64,000 bases of DNA from Fen-1258 sp964449775 (GCA_964449775.1 CAYVBQ010000003.1:1-64000); one strand, 5' to 3'; positions 23,625-34,003 are shown, counted from the first letter of the stretch. The notes: generated by a model not told the origin, from the sequence alone. Program-made: numbers and translations.

Positions 23625-24403
23625 TTCTCACCAGCCTGCATTTTCGGTAAGTTGTTATTCAAGAAATCATTGTTATCTAAAAACAAATCTTTATCCAGCG
23701 ACCTTTTGATAATACCATCATAAATGAAAACTTTAGTGGACAATTTAGTTAAATCATCAACTAAAAGGTAAATCGCTACTTCGTTATCGGAAGCAAGTTC
23801 TTTAATTTTTTGTGTAATAATTTTCTTATCTAATAGACTCAACCGATCGCTTACAAAGACATACTTCGGTCTATATTTTGAATAAATATCAAATCCATCA
23901 ATTCCTCTTACAGCCTCATGAATTATAAATTGATTACCTAATACGGACTTGAAAAAGGATTTGAATTGTGTGTCTTCATCAACAATTAAGATATGTTCTT
24001 CAATTTTCAAAAAATCTTTTCCATTGGCTGCAATTCTTTTATTAATAACTTTTTGAATTCTCTTGACGGACACATCTATATCAATTGGTTTTAGAATGTA
24101 ATCACAAATTCCTTTTTTAGCGAGATTGCTCACTACCTTTCCATCGCTCAATGCGGTAATTACAATTACCGGAATTTTTTTAAATATCTGATTAGCTCGA
24201 ATAATTTCTAACGTTTTAAATCCATCCATCACAGGCATCGAAATATCCAATAGAATCAAGTCAGGTATATTGTCGTTTAGAAGATGCAGTCCTATCTCTC
24301 CGTTTTCAGCTTCAAGAATGGCGCATTCAAAGTTTTTTTTGAGCATACGATTTATTAAATGCCGGTTGCTCTTATCATCTTCTATGATTAAAAATTTCAG
24401 CAA
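23621..24403 (-). CDS. double-receiver protein
   Basis: This 260-aa protein has a standard N-terminal receiver (FLIIEDD, aspartate in LILLDISMPVMDG, TALSD, lysine in YILKPID). A second receiver-like domain (about 138-255) keeps HILIVDED at its start. It is more degenerate later: YVFVSDRLSLLD replaces the usual aspartate segment and no clear KP motif follows. No output domain is present. It heads the three-gene operon with the kinases downstream. The first domain should be phosphorylated; the second may be a docking or pseudo-receiver unit, which is inference. Confidence 0.85.
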   Translation of the reverse strand: MLKFLIIEDDKSNRHLINRMLKKNFECAILEAENGEIGLHLLNDNIPDLILLDISMPVMDGFKTLEIIRANQIFKKIPVIVITALSDGKVVSNLAKKGICDYILKPIDIDVSVKRIQKVINKRIAANGKDFLKIEEHILIVDEDTQFKSFFKSVLGNQFIIHEAVRGIDGFDIYSKYRPKYVFVSDRLSLLDKKIITQKIKELASDNEVAIYLLVDDLTKLSTKVFIYDGIIKRSLDKDLFLDNNDFLNNNLPKMQAGEK

Positions 24404-24426
24404 CTTATCTCCGATTAATAATTATT

Positions 24427-24441
24427 AAGTCACCTTACGCA
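24427..24441 (+). repeat. 15-bp dispersed repeat, copy 2
   Basis: AAGTCACCTTACGCA, identical to 326-340, immediately beside the inverted repeat at 24443-24528. Confidence 0.55.
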
Positions 24442-24442
24442 A

Positions 24443-24528
24443 AATTGTCATTCTGAACGGAGTGAAGAATCTCGACACCTCGATTTCAAACTGTTTTGAG
24501 ATATTTCGCTCCGCTCAATATGACAATT
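24443..24528. repeat. palindromic intergenic repeat (TGTCATTCTGAACGGAG type)
   Basis: AATTGTCATTCTGAACGGAG ... is mirrored by ... CGCTCCGCTCAATATGACAATT. The right end overlaps the stop codon of the kinase at 24527. It forms a long hairpin between that kinase and the double-receiver gene and may act as a transcription barrier. This repeat type is common between genes in many bacteria. Confidence 0.7.
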
Positions 24529-26011
24529 ACTTTTTTGCGAGTGTAAAATGGAAAACTGTACCATTCCCTTCTTCGCTTTCAATCCAAATTTTGCCGGAAT
24601 GCTTTTCCACAAATTCTTTGCAGAGCAATAATCCCAGCCCGGTTCCTTTTTCTTTTGCGGTTCCATTGGTTGAATGCATGATGTTTGAATCGAGAAGTTT
24701 TTCGATATTCGTTTTTGAAATGCCGATTCCGTTATCACTCACAGATAGATGAAAATAATTTTCCAATTCCTCGCAAGCTATTTGGATGGCTCCATCATTA
24801 TTAGTGAACTTGATGGCATTGCCGGCTAGATTAATCAGAATCGAATGAAGCATATTTTCATCGGCGTAAATGTGAGTCCCTTGTTCTACCAAATTAATGA
24901 GTGAGATGTTTTTATTAGAAGCCGAGGCGTTCAGCAAATTCAAAATTCGTTTAACGCTATATGAAAGATCAATAATCTCTGGTTGAAAGGATATTCTTCC
25001 GGTTTGAACACGTGACCAATCAAGAATGTTGTTTAAGAGAGTATTGGTGCTTTTTGATATCTCCGCCATATTTCCCGCGAAATGTTTTATCTCTTCTTTT
25101 TCGAGAGAATCAATTTCGTTGGCTAATATTTCGGCGTAACCAAGCAATCCATTTATTGGGGTGCGTAAATCATGACTTATAATAGAAAAGAATTTGTCTT
25201 TAGTTTCATTCAGATGTTTCAGCTCTTGAGTGAATTTTTGGATTTGTATCTCTGCGAGTTTTTGAAATGTGATATCCCGTAAGATCATTAAAACTTTTTC
25301 GTAATTACTCATCACGAAGCGCGCTTCAAAAAAAAGCAATTCATCAGAGTTATCTGTCTCAAGTTGAAATTCGAACGTTTGTAACTCGCCTGTTTGAAAT
25401 ACGATTCCGATAATTTCAAGTATTTGTTCACCGACCTCTTTCGGAAATACACCGGTGACTGAATGCCCCTTCAGTTGGTGCGGATTAAAAAAAAGATTAT
25501 GATAGTTGCTGTTTTTGTAATCAATAAAAACACCGGTATTTGATAAGACGAAAATGAAATCCGGCAAAGCTTTTAAAATGGAATAATCTCCAACATGTAA
25601 ATCACGAATTAGTTTTTCAATAATCACATGCTCGGTTATGTCTTCAACAATGCAGTCATAAAACAAAATATCACCGTCATCGCTTTTATTAACAGTTACC
25701 CGCTCCCTGAATAAAAGCGATAAGCCATTCTTCTTGATCCACCTATTCTCAAACGGTTCGGCCAAATTATTTTTACTCAAATATGAAGAATATTTATTAG
25801 CTGAAAACGACTCTTTTAGTTCGGTACTTGTTATTGCTTGTGAAGACAACTCGGCAAACGAATCGAATCCGAGCAGTCTAATGAACGAATTGTTGGCAAA
25901 TGTTAGAGCACCATCACCTGAAATTCGGAAAACACCAAACGCGAAATTTTCGATTATGCTGTCGCATTGAATTTGGTCGGTATTATTATAGTTTTTTTCT
26001 TCCATCAACAT
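24527..26011 (-). CDS. PAS histidine kinase
   Basis: A 494-aa soluble kinase with two PAS domains (about 15-120 and 140-255), HisKA with SIISHDLRTPING (histidine near 282) and HATPase with NLAGNAIKFT, SDNGIGI and GTGLGLLLCKEFVEKHSG. The HATPase end closely resembles that of the kinase at 20883, so the two are paralogues. It lies 123 bases upstream of the double-receiver operon, with a palindromic repeat between. No membrane segment is present. Confidence 0.92.
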   Translation of the reverse strand: MLMEEKNYNNTDQIQCDSIIENFAFGVFRISGDGALTFANNSFIRLLGFDSFAELSSQAITSTELKESFSANKYSSYLSKNNLAEPFENRWIKKNGLSLLFRERVTVNKSDDGDILFYDCIVEDITEHVIIEKLIRDLHVGDYSILKALPDFIFVLSNTGVFIDYKNSNYHNLFFNPHQLKGHSVTGVFPKEVGEQILEIIGIVFQTGELQTFEFQLETDNSDELLFFEARFVMSNYEKVLMILRDITFQKLAEIQIQKFTQELKHLNETKDKFFSIISHDLRTPINGLLGYAEILANEIDSLEKEEIKHFAGNMAEISKSTNTLLNNILDWSRVQTGRISFQPEIIDLSYSVKRILNLLNASASNKNISLINLVEQGTHIYADENMLHSILINLAGNAIKFTNNDGAIQIACEELENYFHLSVSDNGIGISKTNIEKLLDSNIMHSTNGTAKEKGTGLGLLLCKEFVEKHSGKIWIESEEGNGTVFHFTLAKK

Positions 26012-26800
26012 AATTTATTCTCAATTATTGCTAAATGTTCAAAAGGACCATTTAATATCAATAGTACTAATCGAAAATTGCATGTAACTAATACCGATTT
26101 CCTCAAGACTGATCATATAATCTTACTATTTTAAGACAGAAAAAATCTATTACTTACAATTGCTACATCTTTGCGACAATTCGGGTGCCATCCTATAAAT
26201 CATAAAATAATTTGGTCTATCAATTATCGGAATAAAATGTTTCGAATTCAGCGTTTGTTGCGCCATTATTCTTTTTCTTCGGATTTAGAGAAAATTTGAT
26301 ATATGCTGCAATAATTGGATTGTTCAATAAAAATCATGTGAATAATATTAACCATAAAAGATTCCGATGAATGCTGAAAACTTATGTATGTTCTTTTCTA
26401 TGCTGGAATGAAAATTGTTAGTATTATTCAATAATGAGTTAGAGATGATTTTAGTTAGTATAAATACCACAGAAAATTTTTGCGAGATAAATATTTATCA
26501 TCGTATGATGAAAGTATATCTCGTAAAGAAGTTAAAAATGAAAAATAATTCTCATTGGAGAACCGTTGCCATTTTCACGTCGGTTTTTAAAGGAATTTTT
26601 ATTTTATTTAAACGCCTTACATTTTCTTCAGCTGCAAAGAATACATTATAACTTTTAGTGTGTGTTCTATTTTTTCTGTTTTTAAAATCTTCTCAATAAT
26701 TATCAATTATTACCCCTATATATAGATTTAAAACAAATAGTTACAATGAACAATGCATGATTTCAGATTCAACATTTATAATTTCTCTTCGATTATAATG

Positions 26801-27175
26801 AGTATAATTATAGAGACTTCTGAAAAATTCTAAAATTTGTCTTTGCGAGTCCCGATGTTTTTTATCGGGACGAAGCAAACTAAAGTTAGGTTTTTACTAT
26901 TAAGTCGGGATTGCCTGCCTGGCGGCAGAGCGTGTTGCACAAGGAAGCATGTCATTTCGAAGGAGTTCCGTTTTGTGGAACGACTGAGAAATCTTACGAT
27001 AATGTTACATAAAGATTTCTCTCCGGCTTGCGCCGGATCGAAATGACAGTGAAAAGAGTTCTGCAACACGCTCGGCAGACAGGCTTCCCCGAAAAAAACT
27101 GCGGGGCATGCTGTCATTCCATTCCTCGCAATGACTATTTAGAAATAATTTTTCAGAGGTTCCATTATAGTTATT
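26801..27175. mobile_element. non-coding composite element with imperfect terminal inverted repeats (MITE-like)
   Basis: The ends ACTTCTGAAAAATT (26816-26829) and AATTTTTCAGAGGT (27147-27160) are imperfect inverted copies. Inside them lies a second layer, TCTTTGCGAG ... CTCGCAATGACTA. Within that are GTCATTTCG ... CGAAATGAC and GCCTGCC/GGCAG arms like those at 13249-13318. No transposase frame is present. The rest of the 1.26-kb gap (26012-26800 and 27176-27271) is AT-rich with no gene I can support. Confidence 0.55.
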
Positions 27176-27271
27176 AATCATTTTTTGAGTTAGCAGTTCA
27201 ACAGAGTTGAAGAGAGAATATTTTTATTCTGGTGAGTAGAATAATTTATAAAGAACCATAGGAGTTTAGAA

Positions 27272-27757
27272 ATGAGCGGACAAGCCGAAAACAAAAACGA
27301 ATCAACAGAACTTCTTCAACTGGTCAGCTTCAAAATAGCTAATGAAGAATTTGGAGTTGATATATTGAATGTACAAGAGATTAACAAGATGACTCAAATT
27401 ACAAAAGTGCCCAACTCACCCCATTTTGTCGAAGGTGTAATCAATTTGCGCGGCAGAGTGATACCCGTAGTCAATTTAAGAATAAAAATGAGTATGCCAA
27501 ATAAAGAATATGATAAGGATACCAGAATTATTGTTGTTGACCTTTCTGGAAAAACGGTAGGATTTTTAGTTGACTCCGTAAGCGAGGTATTGAGAATACC
27601 AAGAAATATTATTGAACCGCCTCCGTCAATGGTTGCTGGAATAAATTCAAATTACATTACTGCAGTTGGAAAGTTGGAAGACAGATTACTTATTCTGTTA
27701 GATCTGAATAAAGTATTGCTTGAGGAAGAGAAGACTGCTTTAGATACCGCCATTTAA
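27272..27757 (+). CDS. cheW: chemotaxis coupling protein CheW
   Basis: A 161-aa single-domain CheW, which couples chemoreceptors to CheA. It shows LLQLVSFKIANEEFGVDIL at the N-terminus, the VEGVINLRGRVIPVV core and the GFLVDSVSEVLRI block. TAGGAG precedes the start. It is strongly similar to the second CheW at 39628. It stands apart from the che operon at 48.9 kb and close to a PAS kinase, and belongs with the receptors by function. Confidence 0.95.
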   Translation: MSGQAENKNESTELLQLVSFKIANEEFGVDILNVQEINKMTQITKVPNSPHFVEGVINLRGRVIPVVNLRIKMSMPNKEYDKDTRIIVVDLSGKTVGFLVDSVSEVLRIPRNIIEPPPSMVAGINSNYITAVGKLEDRLLILLDLNKVLLEEEKTALDTAI

Positions 27758-28161
27758 TTCTGCTTCAACAATTGTAAGATGCGGGCTTAAGCCGAAGATG
27801 CTGCAAAACATCGATGAAGAGAAATATTGGATTCGTATGGATAGTTTTTTTTAATCCAGCCAACAAACGCTGGTGTGTAAAATTAGCCAACACCCCAACT
27901 TTAGTCACACGGATTGAAAGAACCCCCGTAATCAACCGCTCTATTGATGGTATGTTTATTGTCAATTAAGCCCGTTTATCAGTAATATACACGAAGAATT
28001 TTTTTATTTTAAAAGTCGTAGGGCTACTAAGTGACAGAACAACAATTACGTCGTTCAATTATAGCAGCAGTCAAGAAAGTTCAAATTACAAATCCGGTTA
28101 TGGAATCAGACTCTGATCAGGAAAAGAATTCTACATTATTTTTCCCCGGGGAAAAGTTGTT

Positions 28162-31100
28162 ATGGAGGTAGTAACGCTAACATTGCTGTTCTCCGGTTTA
28201 TCAATTGGATTTTATTGGCATCGCCGGCGGATAAAATATTATCAAAACCTGCATATGGCAGCACTTAGCAATGAAGCGCTAACAAAACATTTCGATCACA
28301 TTCTCAAATATGCAAACGACATGGTCTTTCTTCTGGATGACCGAGCAAAAATAATTGAGGTCAATGAAAAAGCATCTACGGTACTTGGATATTCACGCGA
28401 AGAATTTATTGGAATGTCCGCAATGGATATTCGTCCCGATGAATTAAAATTGGAGGTTGATGAGTTTATTAAGAAATTTCCGGTTGGTGACGGAATAGTT
28501 TATGAAACGGAACAGATAAAGAAAGACGGGACACGATTTCCTGTGGAGGTTAGCGCAAGATCATTTTACATCGATGGCAAGCAATATTTGCAGGCAATCG
28601 ACCGTGATATTACAGAGCGCAAACTACTGGAAAAAACTCTTAGAATAAGTGAAGAAAAATACAGAGGGCTCTTCGAAAAAAATCCCAATCCAATGTGGAT
28701 CTACGATCCCAAAACACTTGCATTTATAGCTGTGAATGATACTTCTGTCAACCACTATGGTTATTCGAGAGAAGAATTTCTTTCTATGACTCTTTTGAAT
28801 TTGCATCCCGATGAAGATAAATCGAAGCTATTGGAGAACATCCTCTCTAATAATGAAGAGACTCAGATTTCAAAAATATGGAGACATAAGAAGAAGAATG
28901 GTGCTATAATCTTTGTCGAGTTAATCTCGAACGAAATTTTAATAGTTGATGGGAAAAAGACAAAGCTCGTTCTAATTAATGACATAACCGAGAAAAAGAT
29001 TGCACAAGATGCTCTGAGCACTGAAAGAGCTCAGTTGCTCTCCATCTTTGGCAGCATCGAAGAAGCTATCTATGTGTCGGATATGGATACACACGAAATT
29101 CTTTACGCTAATGCAGCAACAAAAAAAATATTTGGTTCCCACCTTGTAGGTGAACAATGTTATAAAGTTCTGCAAGGTAAAACTGAGCCGTGCGATTTTT
29201 GCACGAACAAGATTATCAAGGAGATGAACTATCGTCCATACTCTTGGGAATTTCATAATCCTGTAGCCAACCGTTCTTACCAAATAATTGACCGCGTGAT
29301 AAAGTGGACTGACGGGCGGGATGTCCGCTTTGAACTGGCTGTTGATATTACCGCTAAAAAAGAAGCAGAACAAGTTTTGCGTGAAAGTGAAGAACGGTAC
29401 AGAGCATTAGTTAATAAACTCCCCGACTTTGTATTGGTTCTTATTGATGAAAAGATAGTCTTTATCAATAATATTGCTCTTGAGATGAGCGGTTATTCTT
29501 TGGATGATTTAATTGGAGAGCCTGTATTCAAGTTCATAAATTCAAAATACAAATTGCTCGTTTTGGAGAAGATGAAACGCTACGCAAGAGGCGAGGAGAT
29601 AGGGGATTTTGAAATTGAGTTACTGTTTAAAAATGGAAAAGCAAGAATTGTAAATGTCAAATCAACAGGAATAACGTACAATAAAAAAGATGCTGTTCTA
29701 ATTGTACTGACGGATATTACGGAGCGTAAAAAAGCAGAAGAAAAATTAGAATTGCTTGCTCAGGCAGTAAAAAGTTCCGACGAAGGAATTAGCATCTCCG
29801 ATCTTAATAGTAATCTCATCTTTGTTAACGAAGCTTTTACAAAAATCTTCGGTTATGAGGAAAAGGAACTCCTCGGTCAACACATTGAGATTGTTCGTTC
29901 AAAAAATAATTCTCAACCGCTGCTTAAAGAAATTGAGAAAGCAACTATTAATGGGGGCTGGACTGGCGAACTGGTTAATAAGAAAAAGGATGGAACAGAA
30001 TTCCCTATTTTTCTCAGCACATCTTCCGTTCTAAATGAGAAAGGGGATCCTTATGCGCTTGTTGGCATTACCAGAGATATTAGCGAACAAAAATTAGCCG
30101 AGAAAGTTCTCCGTGAAAGTGAAGAAAGGTACCGCAATATTTTTGAATATTCTCCTATCGGTATCTACCGTACTACTCCGGATGGAAAAATCCTTCTTAC
30201 TAATCCTGCTTTGGTTAATATGCTGCGATTTCCATCGGTTGAGGAACTGAAAAAAATAAATCTGAATAATTCAGATTATCCCCGTAATGATTTTCTGGAA
30301 CGGATTGAGAAAGAAGGAAAAGTTATCGGTTATGAAACGGCTTGGTTAAGATATGACGGCGCTATAATATTTGTCCGCGAAAATGCCAAAGTTATTTACG
30401 GTGGCAATGGAGAAACCCTTTATTATGAAGGGACTGTAGAAGATATAACCGAACGGAAGTCTTTAGAAGAGGAATTGCAAAAGCATCGTTTACATCTTCA
30501 AGAGCTTGTTGATGAGAGGACTTCCGAACTAAAATCTTCCGAAGAAAGATTTAGAGCTTTCGCGGAGAATTCATACGATATAATAATTCGGCTGAACTCT
30601 AAATTAGAACTCGTTTACGTCAATCCAATCTTCGAAAGACTTTCCGGCATTTCGCCCGGTGCAATTCTTGGCAAAAAAATAAGAGATATTGGAATGCCGA
30701 CCGAGGTTGTTGAACTGGAAGCAGCTATACTAAAAGTATTCGAGACGAAAGAATTGAATAGATACGAAATGCAATTGCCAAACCGGAGTTGGTTCGACTG
30801 GGTAATCATTCCGGAATTTGATTCCGGCGGAAATGTTCTTACGATAGTTCTTAACGGAAGAGATATCACCGAAAGAATCAAATTGGAAGAGAGCATTAAA
30901 AACGCACTCGAGGATGAAAAAGTGTTGAACGAGATGAAAACAAAATTCATCTCAACTGCTTCGCATGAATTTCGAACTCCCCTTACTACCGTCCTCTCTT
31001 CTGCAGAGCTGCTTGAAAGATACGGGAGAAAGTGGAAAGTAGAAAAGTATAATGAACATATCTCTAATATCAAAAATTCGGTAGACTATCTGACGCAATT

Positions 31101-31620
31101 GATTAACGATGTTCTTACAATAGGCAGGGCTGAGACGGGTAAGATGGAGCTTAACCTCAAGCAGCTTGACTTCCATGAATTCTGTCTTGCTGTAATTAAA
31201 GAGATTACTCCCCTTACCACAAATAAGCATAAGATCTCATTTAGATATCTTACAGAACAAAAATATTTCTTCCTCGATGAAAAATTGCTCAGGTTTATTA
31301 TCAGAAATCTTCTAATAAATTCGATCAAGTATTCTCCTAAGGGAGGAAAGATTGAGTTGGAAACGGATTATAAAGAAAATCAATTAATAATGAAGATCTC
31401 TGATGAAGGAATCGGGATAAGCGAAAAAGATCAGAAAGGTTTATTCGAACCGTTCCATAGAGGAAGCAACATTCAAAATATTCCCGGTACCGGCTTGGGC
31501 TTATCGATCGTAAAAAAATCTGTAGAACTTCTTAAAGGCAAAATTGAAATAGAAAGCAATTTAAATTATGGTTCAACTTTTACTATATTTATTCCGGCAG
31601 AAATAGATCATTCAAACTAA
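28162..31620 (+). CDS. multi-PAS histidine kinase with one N-terminal membrane anchor
   Basis: The 1152-aa product starts with a short hydrophobic segment (about 4-18) and then has seven PAS domains (about 40-160, 165-290, 290-410, 410-525, 530-655, 655-775, 800-905). The third contains a cluster of cysteines (CYKVLQGKTEPCDFC), which could bind metal or respond to redox state; this is inference. HisKA has TASHEFRTP (histidine near 934) and HATPase has NLLINSIKYS, SDEGIGI and GTGLGLSIVKKSVELL. The LytTR regulator follows after 34 bases and is the likely partner. The ribosome site before ATG 28162 is weak. Confidence 0.92.
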   Translation: MEVVTLTLLFSGLSIGFYWHRRRIKYYQNLHMAALSNEALTKHFDHILKYANDMVFLLDDRAKIIEVNEKASTVLGYSREEFIGMSAMDIRPDELKLEVDEFIKKFPVGDGIVYETEQIKKDGTRFPVEVSARSFYIDGKQYLQAIDRDITERKLLEKTLRISEEKYRGLFEKNPNPMWIYDPKTLAFIAVNDTSVNHYGYSREEFLSMTLLNLHPDEDKSKLLENILSNNEETQISKIWRHKKKNGAIIFVELISNEILIVDGKKTKLVLINDITEKKIAQDALSTERAQLLSIFGSIEEAIYVSDMDTHEILYANAATKKIFGSHLVGEQCYKVLQGKTEPCDFCTNKIIKEMNYRPYSWEFHNPVANRSYQIIDRVIKWTDGRDVRFELAVDITAKKEAEQVLRESEERYRALVNKLPDFVLVLIDEKIVFINNIALEMSGYSLDDLIGEPVFKFINSKYKLLVLEKMKRYARGEEIGDFEIELLFKNGKARIVNVKSTGITYNKKDAVLIVLTDITERKKAEEKLELLAQAVKSSDEGISISDLNSNLIFVNEAFTKIFGYEEKELLGQHIEIVRSKNNSQPLLKEIEKATINGGWTGELVNKKKDGTEFPIFLSTSSVLNEKGDPYALVGITRDISEQKLAEKVLRESEERYRNIFEYSPIGIYRTTPDGKILLTNPALVNMLRFPSVEELKKINLNNSDYPRNDFLERIEKEGKVIGYETAWLRYDGAIIFVRENAKVIYGGNGETLYYEGTVEDITERKSLEEELQKHRLHLQELVDERTSELKSSEERFRAFAENSYDIIIRLNSKLELVYVNPIFERLSGISPGAILGKKIRDIGMPTEVVELEAAILKVFETKELNRYEMQLPNRSWFDWVIIPEFDSGGNVLTIVLNGRDITERIKLEESIKNALEDEKVLNEMKTKFISTASHEFRTPLTTVLSSAELLERYGRKWKVEKYNEHISNIKNSVDYLTQLINDVLTIGRAETGKMELNLKQLDFHEFCLAVIKEITPLTTNKHKISFRYLTEQKYFFLDEKLLRFIIRNLLINSIKYSPKGGKIELETDYKENQLIMKISDEGIGISEKDQKGLFEPFHRGSNIQNIPGTGLGLSIVKKSVELLKGKIEIESNLNYGSTFTIFIPAEIDHSN

Positions 31621-31654
31621 ATACGTAAGAATATCTTTTATAACGGAGAATAAA

Positions 31655-32428
31655 ATGGAAAGGAAAATTCTTGTAATTGAAGATGATCATACAGTAAGAA
31701 CAAATATTAAACTTCTGCTTGAGGAAGAAGGTTATAAAGTATTTTGTGCATCCACCGGTGAAGAGGGTATTGCTTTGGCTTTAGAGATTTTACCCTGTTT
31801 GATTATTTGTGATGTAATGATGCCGGGCATAGACGGTTATGAAGTTCTGAGAAGATTATCGGCTCCAAAAGAAACAACCTCCATTCCATTCATCTTTTTA
31901 ACAGCCAAAGTGGAAAAAGAAGATCTGCGGCTTGGAATGCAGCTTGGTGCTGATGATTATATCTTCAAGCCTTTTAAGGCAGATGATCTGCTTCAAGCTG
32001 TATCAACAAGACTAAAAAAATATGAATTAATTAAAGAAGATATCTTAAAGAACTCCAAGACAGCAGCTGATGGCGAGACGGATAAGATTAGGTTAACTGA
32101 AAACGAACGGCTCTTTCTTGTTATAAACGGTACTCCGCAATTTATTAAGATATGCGAAATAAAATTTATAAAGGCAGAAGATCAGTACACTAATGTGCAT
32201 ATGACCGATTCACGTTCACTCTTAATACGCAAATCTCTTTCCACATGGGAAAATCTCCTTCCGGAATCTGCATTCCTCCGAATCCACCGCACCACAATTA
32301 TAAATATGAATTTAATTGTTAAGGTGGAAAAATGGTTTAGTAATTCATTCCACGTCTATCTTCAAGGAGTTGATGAGCCATTTGTTATAAGCAGGAGATT
32401 TGCTTCTAAAATCAGATCTCCTTTATAA
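31655..32428 (+). CDS. LytTR-family response regulator
   Basis: A 257-aa regulator with an N-terminal receiver (ILVIEDD, aspartate in IICDVMMPGIDG, FLTAK, YIFKPFK) and a C-terminal LytTR DNA-binding domain (about 150-257). The latter shows ICEIKFIKAEDQYTNVH, LIRKSLSTWE and FLRIHRTTIINMNLI, typical of AlgR/AgrA-type regulators. AACGGAG lies before the start. It probably receives phosphate from the kinase at 28162, and its targets cannot be read from the window. Confidence 0.93.
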   Translation: MERKILVIEDDHTVRTNIKLLLEEEGYKVFCASTGEEGIALALEILPCLIICDVMMPGIDGYEVLRRLSAPKETTSIPFIFLTAKVEKEDLRLGMQLGADDYIFKPFKADDLLQAVSTRLKKYELIKEDILKNSKTAADGETDKIRLTENERLFLVINGTPQFIKICEIKFIKAEDQYTNVHMTDSRSLLIRKSLSTWENLLPESAFLRIHRTTIINMNLIVKVEKWFSNSFHVYLQGVDEPFVISRRFASKIRSPL

Positions 32429-32615
32429 GATGAGTTGAAGTTTCATCAGAATTAATTTAACAGCATTTAACTCCGCTAAAATTAACCGGATCAGTGTAAT
32501 CCGAATTCTATATTTTTTACAGAATATTATTTTTGAGACCAACTGATCTAAAGCAAGTTATTACACCGCTCAATTTATTCGGAGTGGGTTCAATACCCCG
32601 AAGCTTGCTTCGTTT

Positions 32616-32706
32616 GTCATTCCTGTCCCGCATCAAGTGCGGGATAAACTCGCGGGAATCTAATTTAGATTCCGGATATTCCGATGAATCGGAATTCCGG
32701 AATGAC
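32616..32706. repeat. palindromic intergenic repeat (GTCATTCC type)
   Basis: GTCATTCC ... GGAATGAC bracket nested short palindromes (CCCGCATCAAGTGCGGG and CCGATGAATCGG). It lies in the 447-base gap after the LytTR regulator; the remainder of that gap shows no gene. Confidence 0.6.
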
Positions 32707-32875
32707 ATCTAGTTGATACTTCTTAGCTTGCTGCGAGGTAGTCCATTTCTTTACCGTTCAACTCCTATTAAAGCCGCCCGCACTAAAAATATTCCGCTTG
32801 CAACTTTGTTGTAAAAAGAATTTCATCTGTTTCGAAAATAGATTACTATTTAAGTAACTAAAATAATTTAATGGC

Positions 32876-33967
32876 ATGAAAAATATTTTAATAGTAGAAG
32901 ACGACGCGGTTTTAAAGTCAAATATTTCGGAGCTTCTATTTGCCGAAGGTTACAATGCCAATTCCGTGAGCAACGGACTCGAAGCGCTCGATTATATCAA
33001 GAAAGAAATGCCGGATTTAATTATCTCCGATATTATGATGCCGGTAATGAATGGAATGGAGTTAATTAAACAGGTACAGTCTAATGCCGCCACTTCCACT
33101 ATTCCATTTATTTTTCTTACTGCAAAGGTTGAGGAACAAAATATCCGGCAGGGAATGAATTCCGGTGCCGATGATTATATAACGAAACCTTTTAAGACAT
33201 CGGAGCTCCTAGATGCAGTTTCTACCCGGTTGAAAAAAAGAGATAGCTTTGTTCAGGACTTCGAAGAAATGAAAATCGAAATTGCGGCTAAAGTGCCGCA
33301 TGAACTTAGAACGCCATTGGTTTCAATATTAGGTTATTCCGATATAATTCTCGAAGAGATTGATAGCCTTCCCCGTCATGAAATTAAAAATTATATCAGC
33401 CGAATTAGAGACGCCGGAGAAAAAATTCATGAGCGCATAGAAAAATTTTTAATCTATGCTGAAGTTAACCTTCTTAATAAAGGAATAAAACATGGGGAAC
33501 GAATTAAAAAAGAAGTTTGCTCTATCAATCAGGATGAGATTCAATGGATATTTACGGATCAATTGAAAGAGTGGGGAAGGGAAAATGATTTTTTAATTTC
33601 GATTGAAGAGGGCACTCTTAAGATTGCTAAGAACTATTTTCTTGTTCTACTGAAAGAATCGCTTGAAAACGCTGTAAAATATTCTAAACGCGGCTCCCCA
33701 ATCATACTAACCGGTTTTTCCGAAGAAAAGTATTACAAAATAGTTGTCAAAGACAATGGCTGCGGTATGAAAAGTGACGATTTGAAACGTGTTGAAGCTT
33801 TTAGACAATTTGAAACCGACGATTACAAACGTATAGGAATGGGACTTGGATTGGCTATTGTTAAAAAAATACTTGAAATCTTTGCCGGCGAATTGAAAAT
33901 AAAAAGTAAAATTAACGAAAATACAATGGTTACTATTTCTATTCCTATAAAGGAAACAGTAAAATAA
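32876..33967 (+). CDS. receiver-histidine kinase hybrid
   Basis: The 363-aa product has a receiver first (ILIVEDD, aspartate in LIISDIMMPVMNG, FLTAK, YITKPFK), then HisKA with AAKVPHELRTP (histidine near 141) and HATPase with ESLENAVKYS, KDNGCGM and GMGLGLAIVKKI. With the receiver in front, kinase activity is probably controlled by another kinase's phosphoryl group. Its receiver is closely similar to that of the LytTR regulator upstream. The leader is AT-rich without a clear Shine-Dalgarno site. Confidence 0.9.
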   Translation: MKNILIVEDDAVLKSNISELLFAEGYNANSVSNGLEALDYIKKEMPDLIISDIMMPVMNGMELIKQVQSNAATSTIPFIFLTAKVEEQNIRQGMNSGADDYITKPFKTSELLDAVSTRLKKRDSFVQDFEEMKIEIAAKVPHELRTPLVSILGYSDIILEEIDSLPRHEIKNYISRIRDAGEKIHERIEKFLIYAEVNLLNKGIKHGERIKKEVCSINQDEIQWIFTDQLKEWGRENDFLISIEEGTLKIAKNYFLVLLKESLENAVKYSKRGSPIILTGFSEEKYYKIVVKDNGCGMKSDDLKRVEAFRQFETDDYKRIGMGLGLAIVKKILEIFAGELKIKSKINENTMVTISIPIKETVK

Positions 33968-33987
33968 ATATGATAATTTGTAAAGCG

Positions 33988-34003
33988 ATCCGCCGAGGCG
34001 GAT
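33988..34003. repeat. CCGCC/GGCGG palindrome
   Basis: ATCCGCCGAGGCGGAT is an inverted repeat with a two-base centre and belongs with the palindromes at 281-297 and 45976-45989. Confidence 0.5.

Noticed and set aside
28031..28171. Short GTG-started frame (46 codons) before the PAS kinase
   Set aside because: The RBS is poor, it overlaps the kinase start, and the sequence is not recognisable; support is too weak.
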